Source: an uncultured Ruminococcus sp. (GTDB lineage: Bacteria > Bacillota > Clostridia > Oscillospirales > Ruminococcaceae). From it: a stretch of 51,406 nucleotides of DNA. Numbering within the stretch: position 1 is the first letter of the stretch; each line of letters begins with the position of its first letter. The position numbers were made by a program, and so were the translations under genes. Where the stretch lies: assembly GCA_900539835.1 (NCBI GenBank), contig UQDR01000017.1:1-51406 (forward strand). Reading direction: 5' to 3'. Of this stretch, positions 18,137 through 26,117 are shown one piece after another. The notes under the pieces were generated by a model, which had not been told where the DNA came from, made no database searches, and saw nothing but the letters and a program-made list of their open reading frames with translations.

Positions 18137-20350
18137 TTATTTTCCGCTTCTTTCAACGGATATTACATTTTTGATTTTCTGTATTCGTGAAATAACAGTA
18201 TTAAGCTGCTCCATTCCGGCAACGCTCAATGTAACAGTAAGAATAGCATTACCATTTTTCAATTCTCTTGAACTTGACTCATGTATATAAATGTTTATCA
18301 TTGCAAGAGCCGAAGAAACGTCAGCTAAAAGTCCTATTCTATCCACTGCGATAATGTCCAGCGTTGTCCTGAAATATCCCGAGTCAGCAGTATTTTTCCA
18401 CTTAACGTTTATCCAGCGTGCGGCAGCTTCTTCATCGTCTTTTTGACTGAGATAGTTTATACAATCCCGTTTATGAACCGAAACTCCGTGTCCTCTTGTA
18501 ATAAAGCCGATTATATCATCTCCCGGAAGTGGATTACAGCATTGCGCAAATTTTACTACACAGTCGTCAATACCGTCTACAACAACACCGGAATTATTTT
18601 TATTGCTTTTGGAAACATGTTTATTTTCAAATGAATCCGCAGAAGGTTTTTCACCGTATTTCCTGTTATATTCCGATTTTAACCGCTGAATAACCTTTGA
18701 TAGCTGAACTCCTCCATATCCGATAGCTGCAAAAAAATCATCAACAGTTTCACAGTTATGCCTGTTCATATCCTGCCTTAAAAAGTCTTCAAGGTCTTCC
18801 TCCGGAACTCTGATCATATTTTTATGAAATTCACGTTCAAGAGCTGTTTTTCCCTCAAAAATGTTTTCCTCACGGCGTTCTTTTTTAAACCAAGAACGAA
18901 TTTTAGATTTTGCCTCATTGGTTTTGCAAATATTTAACCATGAACGGCTGGGTCCATGCCCCTCCACATTACTCGTGAGAATCTCAATAATTTGTCCGGT
19001 TTTTATCTGATAATCATAAGGCACCATTTTTTTATCAGCTTTAGCGCCGCTCATCTTATGCCCAACTTGTGTATGAATAGCATAAGCAAAATCTATAACT
19101 GTGGAACCCCTCGGAAGTGTAATCATATCTCCCTTCGGCGTAAAAGCAAAGACATCATCAGGAGCAAGATCATTTTTTATGGCACGAACAATTTCCTCAA
19201 CGTCATTTGATTCCTGCTGTGATTCTATAATCTGCCTTATCCAAGCCAGTCTGTTGTCGTCCTTTGTACTTCCCTTTACTCCTTCTTTATACTTCCAGTG
19301 AGCTGCGATACCATATTCAGCAGTTCTGTGCATTTCCCATGTTCTTATCTGAACCTCAAAGGGAATACCTTGTCTTCCGATAACAGTAGTGTGCAAGGAC
19401 TGATACATATTAGATTTTGGTGTTGAGATATAATCCTTAAATCGGTTTGGAATCGGCTTAAACATATCGTGAATAATTCCAAGCACATTATAGCATTCAG
19501 TAACCGTATTAACAATAACTCTTACAGCATATCGGTCATAAATCTGATCAATTTCTTTGCCGTCACGGTAAACCTTCTTGTAAATTCCATAGTTGCTCTT
19601 TACACGTCCGTCGATTTGCGGAACAGGATCAAAATCTTTTGAAAGCCTGTCGTAAATAATTTGCTTTATTGCCTCAACAAGCTCTTCTCTGGCTTCTTTC
19701 CGCATAGCCATTTGCTTTTCAATTTCTTCATAAGCATAAGGATCAAGGTATTGGAAAGCAAGATCTTCAAACTCGTCTTTTATGGAACTGATTCCGAGTC
19801 TATGAGCAATCGGAGCATAAATATTCATTGTTTCATGAGCGATAGTGCGACGTTTTTCTTCCTTGCAGAAATTCAAGGTTCTCATATTATGAAGTCTGTC
19901 TGCAAGCTTAATAATTATAACACGGATATCCTCACTCATAGCAAGAAGTATTTTTCTTATATTTTCAGCTTTCTGTTCGTCTTTAGTAAAGGTTTCAACC
20001 TTTTTAAGCTTTGTAACACCATTTACAAGCATTGCAACATCTGTTCCGAATTTTTTTTGAAGCTGTTCAAGAGTACAGTCAGTATCTTCAACAACATCAT
20101 GCAAAAGAGCCGAACAGATAGTGTCAGTATCCATTCCCAGTTCAAGAAGTATATATGCTACAGCAAGCGGGTGAGTTATATATGGCTCACCCGATTCACG
20201 TTTCTGATTATGATGATATTTTTCGGCAAGCTCATAAGCAGAAACTATTTTTGACAAATCATATTGCTTCTCTCCGTCAAGGATTTTTTGTATGAGTGAA
20301 TCTATAGTGCAATTAACCTGAGAAGCAATTCGTGTATTACTTTCTGACAA
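18137..20350 (-). CDS. rel: Bifunctional (p)ppGpp synthetase/hydrolase RelA/SpoT
   Basis: A long RSH protein of about 737 residues. The hydrolase HD domain has YITHPLAVAYILLELGMD and LLHDVVEDTDC, plus KLADRLHNMRTL. The synthetase domain has GRVKSNYGIYKK, DQIYDRYAVRV and QSLHTTV. A TGS domain (VFAFTPKGDMITLPRGSTVI) and a C-terminal zinc/ACT region (FAQCCNPLPGDDIIGFIT and the final ACT domain) follow. The best start is TTG at 20350, which has GGGAGG 8 nt upstream and lies one base past the recJ stop. The longer frame from 20389 starts inside recJ. It is the stringent-response regulator, cotranscribed with recJ, the MBL hydrolase, hemZ and rlmD. Confidence 0.95.
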   Translation of the reverse strand: MSESNTRIASQVNCTIDSLIQKILDGEKQYDLSKIVSAYELAEKYHHNQKRESGEPYITHPLAVAYILLELGMDTDTICSALLHDVVEDTDCTLEQLQKKFGTDVAMLVNGVTKLKKVETFTKDEQKAENIRKILLAMSEDIRVIIIKLADRLHNMRTLNFCKEEKRRTIAHETMNIYAPIAHRLGISSIKDEFEDLAFQYLDPYAYEEIEKQMAMRKEAREELVEAIKQIIYDRLSKDFDPVPQIDGRVKSNYGIYKKVYRDGKEIDQIYDRYAVRVIVNTVTECYNVLGIIHDMFKPIPNRFKDYISTPKSNMYQSLHTTVIGRQGIPFEVQIRTWEMHRTAEYGIAAHWKYKEGVKGSTKDDNRLAWIRQIIESQQESNDVEEIVRAIKNDLAPDDVFAFTPKGDMITLPRGSTVIDFAYAIHTQVGHKMSGAKADKKMVPYDYQIKTGQIIEILTSNVEGHGPSRSWLNICKTNEAKSKIRSWFKKERREENIFEGKTALEREFHKNMIRVPEEDLEDFLRQDMNRHNCETVDDFFAAIGYGGVQLSKVIQRLKSEYNRKYGEKPSADSFENKHVSKSNKNNSGVVVDGIDDCVVKFAQCCNPLPGDDIIGFITRGHGVSVHKRDCINYLSQKDDEEAAARWINVKWKNTADSGYFRTTLDIIAVDRIGLLADVSSALAMINIYIHESSSRELKNGNAILTVTLSVAGMEQLNTVISRIQKIKNVISVERSGK

Positions 20351-20351
20351 A

Positions 20352-22391
20352 TCAGTTACCTCCCTTAGAAATTTTACAGCGAAGATCATTCAGTATCTTT
20401 GAACTGTTTAAGTCAACTTTTTCGGTTACCGGAATTATTTTTATTTTTTGAACTGACGGAACAAACTTTATCAGTCCCAATTCGGCAAAAGCATCAATAC
20501 AAAGTTTAAGCTTGCAGTAATTCATATTTGGTCCTATCATTTTCATATACAAGCGATCAACCGATACCTCACCGACTGTTTTTATATATTTGTAGATATT
20601 TACAAATTCTTCTCTTGTAGGATTTATTTTTTGCAGAAAAGCCATCGGCAGGATCTCACCTCTCATATACCTTTCATAGCAATCCTTTGCCGCAAAATAC
20701 TTATCCTGATTAATCCCTCTTATTCTGTAATCGATCGCTTTTATTGAAATTGTTTCAGATCCGCCGAAAACATTGATACTCAGGTTTACCATTAAATCAA
20801 TGAAATCTCCGCATTCAAAAGGAAGGCTTTGAGGGCTTTGTGAAAATATAAGTATCTGAGTTTTTATTTTTCCGTATGTAACATCAAGCTTAGAATGCTT
20901 TCCTTGTGAAAGACCGGTTATTCTATCAACCCGAGCACCTGCCATTGCAAAAACAGGTTCGGGATTGCCGGCGCCAAAAGGCTCCATAACCGACATATTT
21001 CTTATATTGTCAAGAGTCAGATCCTCCGGCAATAATATTTTATCTGCTGTCAGTTCTGATGCTGGCATTTGTTCAAAGCTGTTTGAATACTCCAATACTT
21101 TATTAGTAAACTCAGAAATATTGCTTTCTTTTATAGTAAGTCCTCCTGCACATTCATGTCCGCCGAACTGTTCAAGATAATCCTGTGCATAAGTGAAGCA
21201 TTTAAATATATTGAATCCCTTAATACTTCTCGCTGAGCCTCTGCCTACCCCATTTTCATCAATAGAAATCAGAATATTGGGCTTTCCATAATAATCAATT
21301 AGTTTTGAAGATACTATGCCTATCACTCCGTGATGCCATCCTTTTCCCGCCAGCACAAGAACACGCTGATTAAGTAAAAATGGATTTTCATCAATATATT
21401 TAAATATCTCAGCCATAATATCAGCTTCAGTTTCTTTACGCTGATTATTCAGCGTAATTAGTGTATCTACATAATTTGCCGCATCTTCTTCACTTTCGGA
21501 AAGAATAGCTTTAACGGCAGTCAACGGCGAGCCAAAACGTCCCGCAGCATTGATTCTCGGCGCAATTTGAAATGCTACAGAAACAGAATTTAATCTGTCT
21601 CTATTAACCTTTGCCTTTTCCATAAGATATCCCAAGCCGGGGTTCTCGGTATTCCGCATATACATTAGTCCACTGCGTACTATGGCTCTGTTCTCACCTT
21701 TAAGCGGAACGATATCTCCTATTGTACCAATAGCACAAATGTCTGCATACTGTTCAAGCACCATATCATAATTTCCGTCATCCAAAGCTGCGCACAGTTT
21801 AAACGCAACTCCGGCACCGGATAGGTCTTTAAATGATGACGGGCAATCCTGTCTATGAGGATTAACTATCGCTTTGGCTTTAGGCAGTTTCTCCGAAGGC
21901 TGATGATGATCAGTAATAACAAGCTTCATGCCCAGTTCTGCAATTTTGTCAGCTTCATCAATAGCTGAAATTCCATTATCCACTGTTACGATAAGTTTTA
22001 CATCCATTGAACACAGCTTTTCAACAGCAGAAATACTCATTCCATAGCCGTCTGAGCGTTCAGGTATATAATACATTACATTAGCGCCAATGTTAAAAAG
22101 ATAATTATAAAGAATTGATGTTGCAGTAACACCGTCACAGTCGTAATCTCCATAAACACATATTAAATCGTAAGATTCTATTGCTTCGTTTATAGTATCA
22201 ACAGCCGCCTGCATATCCTTGATTATAAACGGGTCATCAAAGCTTTCTTCACTGAAAAACTCGGCAATGCTCTGAAAATCAGAAAAACCTCTTGATGTCA
22301 TAACTTCAAGAGTCAGTTTATTTAAATCACATTTTTTCATAAATTCTGAAACAAGCCTCTGGTCAGGCTTATTCACTTTCCATTTTTTCAT
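20352..22391 (-). CDS. recJ: Single-stranded-DNA-specific exonuclease RecJ
   Basis: A 679-residue RecJ. The DHH phosphoesterase core has ICVYGDYDCDGVTATSILYN, VTVDNGIS and LVITDHHQPSEKLP. The DHHA1 domain carries GKGWHHGVIGIVSSKLIDYY and QFGGHECAGGLTI, and an OB-fold region follows. Start at MKKWKVNK with GGAGG 9 nt upstream; the longer frame from 22445 has no such site. It degrades 5' single-stranded ends in RecF-pathway repair. It is the first gene of the recJ-rel-MBL-hemZ-rlmD operon and overlaps the ribosome binding site of rel. Confidence 0.95.
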   Translation of the reverse strand: MKKWKVNKPDQRLVSEFMKKCDLNKLTLEVMTSRGFSDFQSIAEFFSEESFDDPFIIKDMQAAVDTINEAIESYDLICVYGDYDCDGVTATSILYNYLFNIGANVMYYIPERSDGYGMSISAVEKLCSMDVKLIVTVDNGISAIDEADKIAELGMKLVITDHHQPSEKLPKAKAIVNPHRQDCPSSFKDLSGAGVAFKLCAALDDGNYDMVLEQYADICAIGTIGDIVPLKGENRAIVRSGLMYMRNTENPGLGYLMEKAKVNRDRLNSVSVAFQIAPRINAAGRFGSPLTAVKAILSESEEDAANYVDTLITLNNQRKETEADIMAEIFKYIDENPFLLNQRVLVLAGKGWHHGVIGIVSSKLIDYYGKPNILISIDENGVGRGSARSIKGFNIFKCFTYAQDYLEQFGGHECAGGLTIKESNISEFTNKVLEYSNSFEQMPASELTADKILLPEDLTLDNIRNMSVMEPFGAGNPEPVFAMAGARVDRITGLSQGKHSKLDVTYGKIKTQILIFSQSPQSLPFECGDFIDLMVNLSINVFGGSETISIKAIDYRIRGINQDKYFAAKDCYERYMRGEILPMAFLQKINPTREEFVNIYKYIKTVGEVSVDRLYMKMIGPNMNYCKLKLCIDAFAELGLIKFVPSVQKIKIIPVTEKVDLNSSKILNDLRCKISKGGN

Positions 22392-22559
22392 CAAGGAATT
22401 CCTCCGAAAACTATTATATATGTTCCATAGTCTTTTAACTGTCAATTATAAATGACTTTGCATATTTAGATTTCAGCCATTAGTTATATTCTTTTTTATT
22501 ATAACATATTTTCCATTGTTTTTCAAGATAAAACATATAAATAACCGTTATTCTAAAAA

Positions 22560-22587
22560 AGCTGATTTGTGCTTTTACAAATCAGCT
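22560..22587 (-). terminator. Terminator of the pfl operon
   Basis: An 11-bp stem AGCTGATTTGT/ACAAATCAGCT with a 6-nt loop, followed on the minus strand by TTTTTTA. It lies just past the pflA stop. Confidence 0.85.
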
Positions 22588-22595
22588 GAAATATT

Positions 22596-23351
22596 TTATT
22601 TTCTAAGCCTGTCTTTGATTCCCTCCATTATAATGTCTTTTGCCCAAAATGCCAAAGATTTTTCAGCAGGAGGTGTATCATTCAAGGGATATTTAATACC
22701 AAGCTCCTTATATTTAGCCTTACCCATTGTATGATAAGGCAAAACATCGAGAGCCTTCAGATTTTTCAATCCTCCAAGGAATACTCCAAGATCGTGAAGA
22801 TATTCAGCTTTATCAGTAATGCCCGGAACAACAACATGTCTTACCCATAAAGCAACTCCCTCATCACGGAGAAACTCGGCAAACCTAAGTATGTTCTCAT
22901 TTGAATGTCCCGTAAGCTTTTTATGCTCAATAGGATCTATATGTTTTATATCAAGCATAACAAGATCGGTTGATTTAATTAACCGTCTGAACTTTTTTAA
23001 TATCTCAGAATCATTATAATTAAATGTAATTCCGGATGTATCAAGACATGTATGAATTCCCTTTTTCTTTGCCTTTTCAAAAAGCTCAGTAACAAAATCG
23101 ATTTGAAGCAACGGTTCTCCTCCCGTACAGGTAATTCCACCGTTTTTCAAAAATTCCTTATAGGAATCATACTCATCAAGAATACTTTCAACTGTGCGAA
23201 CCTCACCTCTGTTAATCTCCCAAGTATCCGGATTATGACAATACAAACATCTCATAGGACAGCCTTGAAAAAACACAACAAATCTGATGCCCGGCCCGTC
23301 CACAGTACCAAAACTTTCAGTTGAATGAATATATCCTTTCAAATCAATCAC
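22596..23351 (-). CDS. pflA: Pyruvate formate-lyase-activating enzyme
   Basis: A 251-residue radical SAM activase. The cluster motif is CPMRCLYCHNPDTW (Cys about 31, 35, 38). Also present are GGITCTGGEPLLQ, DTSGI, DLVMLDIKHIDPIEHKKLTG, WVRHVVVPGITD and the C-terminal LPYHTMGKAKYKELG, all typical PflA signatures. It makes the glycyl radical on PFL using SAM. Here its peptide substrate is the separate RVSGYA-bearing protein encoded just upstream. It is the last gene of the operon, after an intercistronic hairpin that may lower its dose relative to the lyase. Confidence 0.95.
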   Translation of the reverse strand: MIDLKGYIHSTESFGTVDGPGIRFVVFFQGCPMRCLYCHNPDTWEINRGEVRTVESILDEYDSYKEFLKNGGITCTGGEPLLQIDFVTELFEKAKKKGIHTCLDTSGITFNYNDSEILKKFRRLIKSTDLVMLDIKHIDPIEHKKLTGHSNENILRFAEFLRDEGVALWVRHVVVPGITDKAEYLHDLGVFLGGLKNLKALDVLPYHTMGKAKYKELGIKYPLNDTPPAEKSLAFWAKDIIMEGIKDRLRK

Positions 23352-23366
23352 TCCAGAATAATTTAA

Positions 23367-23386
23367 GGGCAGGATTTTTCCTGCCC
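23367..23386 (-). promoter_or_regulatory. Intercistronic hairpin before pflA
   Basis: GGGCAGGA and TCCTGCCC are separated by TTTT, between the glycyl-radical gene and pflA. No U tract follows on the minus strand, so it is more likely an mRNA-processing or attenuation element than a full terminator. Confidence 0.55.
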
Positions 23387-23398
23387 GATAAATATTAA

Positions 23399-23650
23399 CT
23401 ATACATTAGTATGAAATGTTCTTGAGATAACATCGTCCTGCTGTTCCTTTGTAAGCTTTACAAAGTTTACTGCATAACCGGAAACTCTGACAGTAAGCTG
23501 AGGGTACTTCTCCGGATGCTTCTGTGCGTCAAGCAATGTTTCTCTTGTAAATACATTTACATTAAGGTGATGACCGCCTTTTTCAGTATAGCCGTCAATA
23601 AGCTCAATTAGATTATCTACCTGTTTTTCATTTGGTTCTACATTTGCCAT
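23399..23650 (-). CDS. Stand-alone glycyl-radical domain of pyruvate formate-lyase (GrcA-like)
   Basis: An 83-residue protein equal to the C-terminal domain of PFL. After a linker helix (VDNLIELIDGYTEKGGHHLN) come VNVFTRETLLDAQKHPEKYP, then LTVRVSGYAVNFVKLT and QQDDVISRTFHTNV. RVSGYA holds the glycine that carries the radical (Gly734 in E. coli PflB). It starts at MANVEP with GGAGG 9 nt upstream, not at the longer frame start. Stand-alone forms are known as GrcA/YfiD, which rescue a cleaved full-length PFL. Here, however, the operon's own large subunit lacks this domain, so this protein should be essential for lyase activity. It lies between the 69-residue gene and pflA. Confidence 0.93.
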   Translation of the reverse strand: MANVEPNEKQVDNLIELIDGYTEKGGHHLNVNVFTRETLLDAQKHPEKYPQLTVRVSGYAVNFVKLTKEQQDDVISRTFHTNV

Positions 23651-23708
23651 AAAATTTACCTCCATTAAATATGGGATAATGCCCAGTTATAAAATTTGAA
23701 AAATACTA

Positions 23709-23918
23709 TTAGTCCTCGTCATCAAAATGTTCTGTCGGCTGACAACAAGCGCCCTTTTTGCATTCATCACTTACCGATGTTTTTATTTTTATTCCATCTG
23801 CAAGCTTATCTACCTGCAAATGTACTCTTTGGTCACCCTGTTCGATAAGACGGTCAATGATGCTGACAAGCTCGTCAACCTCTCCGTTCTCATCATCTTT
23901 TGTTATATCATACCCCAT
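23709..23918 (-). CDS. Small PFL-operon protein, linker-like with Cys-rich tail
   Basis: A 69-residue acidic protein with no recognised family. Residues 14-36 (VDELVSIIDRLIEQGD...) align without gaps to the linker of the neighbouring glycyl-radical protein (VDNLIELIDGYTEKGG...), with about 8 of 23 positions identical. Where the radical domain should follow there is instead KIKTSVSDECKKGACCQPT and an acidic end. Three cysteines lie within eight residues, a possible metal or redox site. Its ATG overlaps the pflB stop by 11 nt and has AAGGAG 10 nt upstream inside pflB, so it is translated in a coupled manner. It may bind the large subunit at the same place as the radical domain; this is inference. 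Confidence 0.8.
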   Translation of the reverse strand: MGYDITKDDENGEVDELVSIIDRLIEQGDQRVHLQVDKLADGIKIKTSVSDECKKGACCQPTEHFDDED

Positions 23919-25986
23919 CGCCGTTCAACTCCTTAGCAATGCTCTCAATATCCAGATCTCCCACAAACACCTGTGCGTCCTTACCGAGAGCGTCAGGAAT
24001 AATTGAAAAAGTATTTGAGATACCGTCCTGTGCATGTCTGAACGGAAGCTTAGCAACAGATGAAAGTGAAGCAACTGCACCGTGAGTATCACGTCCATGC
24101 ATTGGATTAGCACCGGGTGCAAGAGGCACACCGATTTTTCTTCCGTCAGGTGTCGAACCTGTTTTCTTACCGTAAACTACATTTGAAGTAATAGTTAGAA
24201 TAGACATTGTAGGAACTCCGTCACGATAAGTGTGATGTTTTCTTATTTTATCCATAAATGTGCGAACAATATAGACAGCAATTTTGTCTACACGATCATC
24301 ATTATTTCCGTATTTAGGGAAATCTCCTTCAATTTCATAATCGGTAACAATTCCATCCTCATCACGGATACATTTAACTTTTGCATACTTAATTGCACTA
24401 AGCGAATCAGCAACAACCGAAAGTCCTGCTATTCCTGTAGCAAAATATCTCTTAACATCCCTGTCATGGAGTGCCATCTGAATTTTCTCATAGCAATACT
24501 TATCATGCATATAGTGAATTACATTAAGGGTATTGACATATAATCCAGCAAGCCATTCCATCATATCATCATACTTTGACATTACATCATCATAGTCAAG
24601 ATAATCTCCCTCAACCGGACGATATTTAGGACCCACCTGAATTTTCAGACGCTCATCAACGCCGCCGTTGATTGCATAAAGGAGACATTTTGCAAGGTTT
24701 GCTCTTGCGCCGAAAAACTGCATTTCCTTACCGATTCTCATTGATGAAACACAGCATGCAATAGCATAGTCATCACCGTGAGTTGCTCTCATCATATCAT
24801 CGTTTTCATACTGAATAGATGACGATTTTATTGACATTTTTGCACAGTATCTCTTAAAATTCATTGGAAGCTTTTTGCTCCAAAGAACAGTTAGATTAGG
24901 CTCGGGAGCAGAACCAAGATTATCAAGAGTATGAAGATATCTAAATGAGTTCTTTGTTACCATAGGAACTCCGTCAATTGATACTCCGCCGATAGACTCG
25001 GTTACCCATGTCGGGTCGCCTGAGAACAAAGAATTATACTCAGGTGTTCTTGCAAACTTAACAAGTCTGAGTTTCATAATAAAGTGGTCAATATATTCCT
25101 GAGCCTGTTCTTCAGTAATAATTCCTTTATCAAGGTCACGCTGAATATAGATATCAAGGAAAGTTGATGTCCTTCCGATTGACATAGCTGCGCCGTTTTG
25201 CTCCTTAACTGCTGCAAGGTAACCGAAATAAAGCCATTGAATAGCTTCCTTTGCATTTTTTGCCGGCTTTGAAATATCATAACCGTAAATCTTTCCTAAT
25301 TCACGAAGATCCTCCAAAGCTCTGAGCTGTTCAGCCAGCTCTTCACGCAGACGAATATTCTTTGATGTCATTCTTACCAAAGAAGTGTCAAGCTGTTCCT
25401 TTTTATCTTGAATAAGAAGATCTATTCCATAGAGTGCTACTCTTCTATAGTCTCCTATAATTCTTCCACGTCCGTAAGCATCAGGAAGGCCTGTAATAAT
25501 TGCTGAATGTCTTGCCAGCTTCATTTCAGGAGTATATGCGTCAAAAACGCCCTGATTATGAGTTTTTCTATACTTAGTAAATATATCAACTACTTCTTGG
25601 TCAACTTCATAGCCATTCTGCTTACAAGCATTCTGTGCCATGCGAATACCTCCGAATGGCTGAAGCGATCTTTTGAAAGGCTTATCAGTCTGAAAGCCCA
25701 CGATCTGTTCAAGATCCTTATCCAAATATCCTGCACCGTGAGAAGTAATTGTAGATACGATTTTTGTATCCATATCAAGAACTCCGCCGGCTTCACGCTC
25801 TTTTTCGCTAAGCTCCATAACCTGAGCCCATAATTTCTTTGTAGCTTCAGTCGGACCTGCTAAAAAGCTGTCATCGCCATCATAAGGAGTAAAGTTTTTC
25901 TGAATAAAATCACGAACATTTACAGATGTATTACTCCATCTTCCGGGAACGAACCCTTCCCATTCTTCACAAAATTCCTTTTCCAT
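23908..25986 (-). CDS. pflB: Pyruvate formate-lyase large subunit lacking the glycyl-radical domain
   Basis: A 692-residue formate acetyltransferase, against about 750-760 for the usual single-chain enzyme. Strongly conserved: FTPYDGDDSFLAGPT, QPFGGIRMAQNAC, ITGLPDAYGRGRIIGDYRR, AAMSIGRTSTFLDIY, the catalytic pair in IACCVSSMRIGKEMQFFGAR (Cys-Cys near residue 413), SGDPTWVTESIGG, and VVYGKKTGSTPDGR...PGANPMHGRD. The chain ends soon after FSIIPDALGKDAQVFVGDL with a normal stop. The RVSGYA radical segment that should follow is encoded by a separate gene 250 bp downstream. The enzyme converts pyruvate and CoA to acetyl-CoA and formate and is oxygen-sensitive. A good ribosome binding site, GGAGAG, precedes the ATG, and a strong promoter lies at 26048-26076. 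Confidence 0.95.
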   Translation of the reverse strand: MEKEFCEEWEGFVPGRWSNTSVNVRDFIQKNFTPYDGDDSFLAGPTEATKKLWAQVMELSEKEREAGGVLDMDTKIVSTITSHGAGYLDKDLEQIVGFQTDKPFKRSLQPFGGIRMAQNACKQNGYEVDQEVVDIFTKYRKTHNQGVFDAYTPEMKLARHSAIITGLPDAYGRGRIIGDYRRVALYGIDLLIQDKKEQLDTSLVRMTSKNIRLREELAEQLRALEDLRELGKIYGYDISKPAKNAKEAIQWLYFGYLAAVKEQNGAAMSIGRTSTFLDIYIQRDLDKGIITEEQAQEYIDHFIMKLRLVKFARTPEYNSLFSGDPTWVTESIGGVSIDGVPMVTKNSFRYLHTLDNLGSAPEPNLTVLWSKKLPMNFKRYCAKMSIKSSSIQYENDDMMRATHGDDYAIACCVSSMRIGKEMQFFGARANLAKCLLYAINGGVDERLKIQVGPKYRPVEGDYLDYDDVMSKYDDMMEWLAGLYVNTLNVIHYMHDKYCYEKIQMALHDRDVKRYFATGIAGLSVVADSLSAIKYAKVKCIRDEDGIVTDYEIEGDFPKYGNNDDRVDKIAVYIVRTFMDKIRKHHTYRDGVPTMSILTITSNVVYGKKTGSTPDGRKIGVPLAPGANPMHGRDTHGAVASLSSVAKLPFRHAQDGISNTFSIIPDALGKDAQVFVGDLDIESIAKELNGDGV

Positions 25987-26047
25987 TTACATCTCTCCAA
26001 TACTACAATGAATGCGGGTTATATCTATATATAGCCCTTTGATTAAT

Positions 26048-26076
26048 ATGATACCACATTTTATGCTATAAGTCAA
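26048..26076 (-). promoter_or_regulatory. SigA-type promoter of the pfl operon
   Basis: On the minus strand, TTGACT (26071-26076), a 17-nt spacer, then TATCAT (26048-26053), 62 bases before the pflB ATG. Confidence 0.75.
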
Positions 26077-26117
26077 GGAAATTGGTCGAAAATCAGACAT
26101 CTCCAACACTAAAAAAA

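Noticed and set aside
23650..23918. The split PFL could be a sequencing frameshift in a normal pflB
   Set aside because: About 250 bp with a separate open gene lie between the two parts; each of the three genes has its own start and ribosome binding site, and no single-base change would join them.
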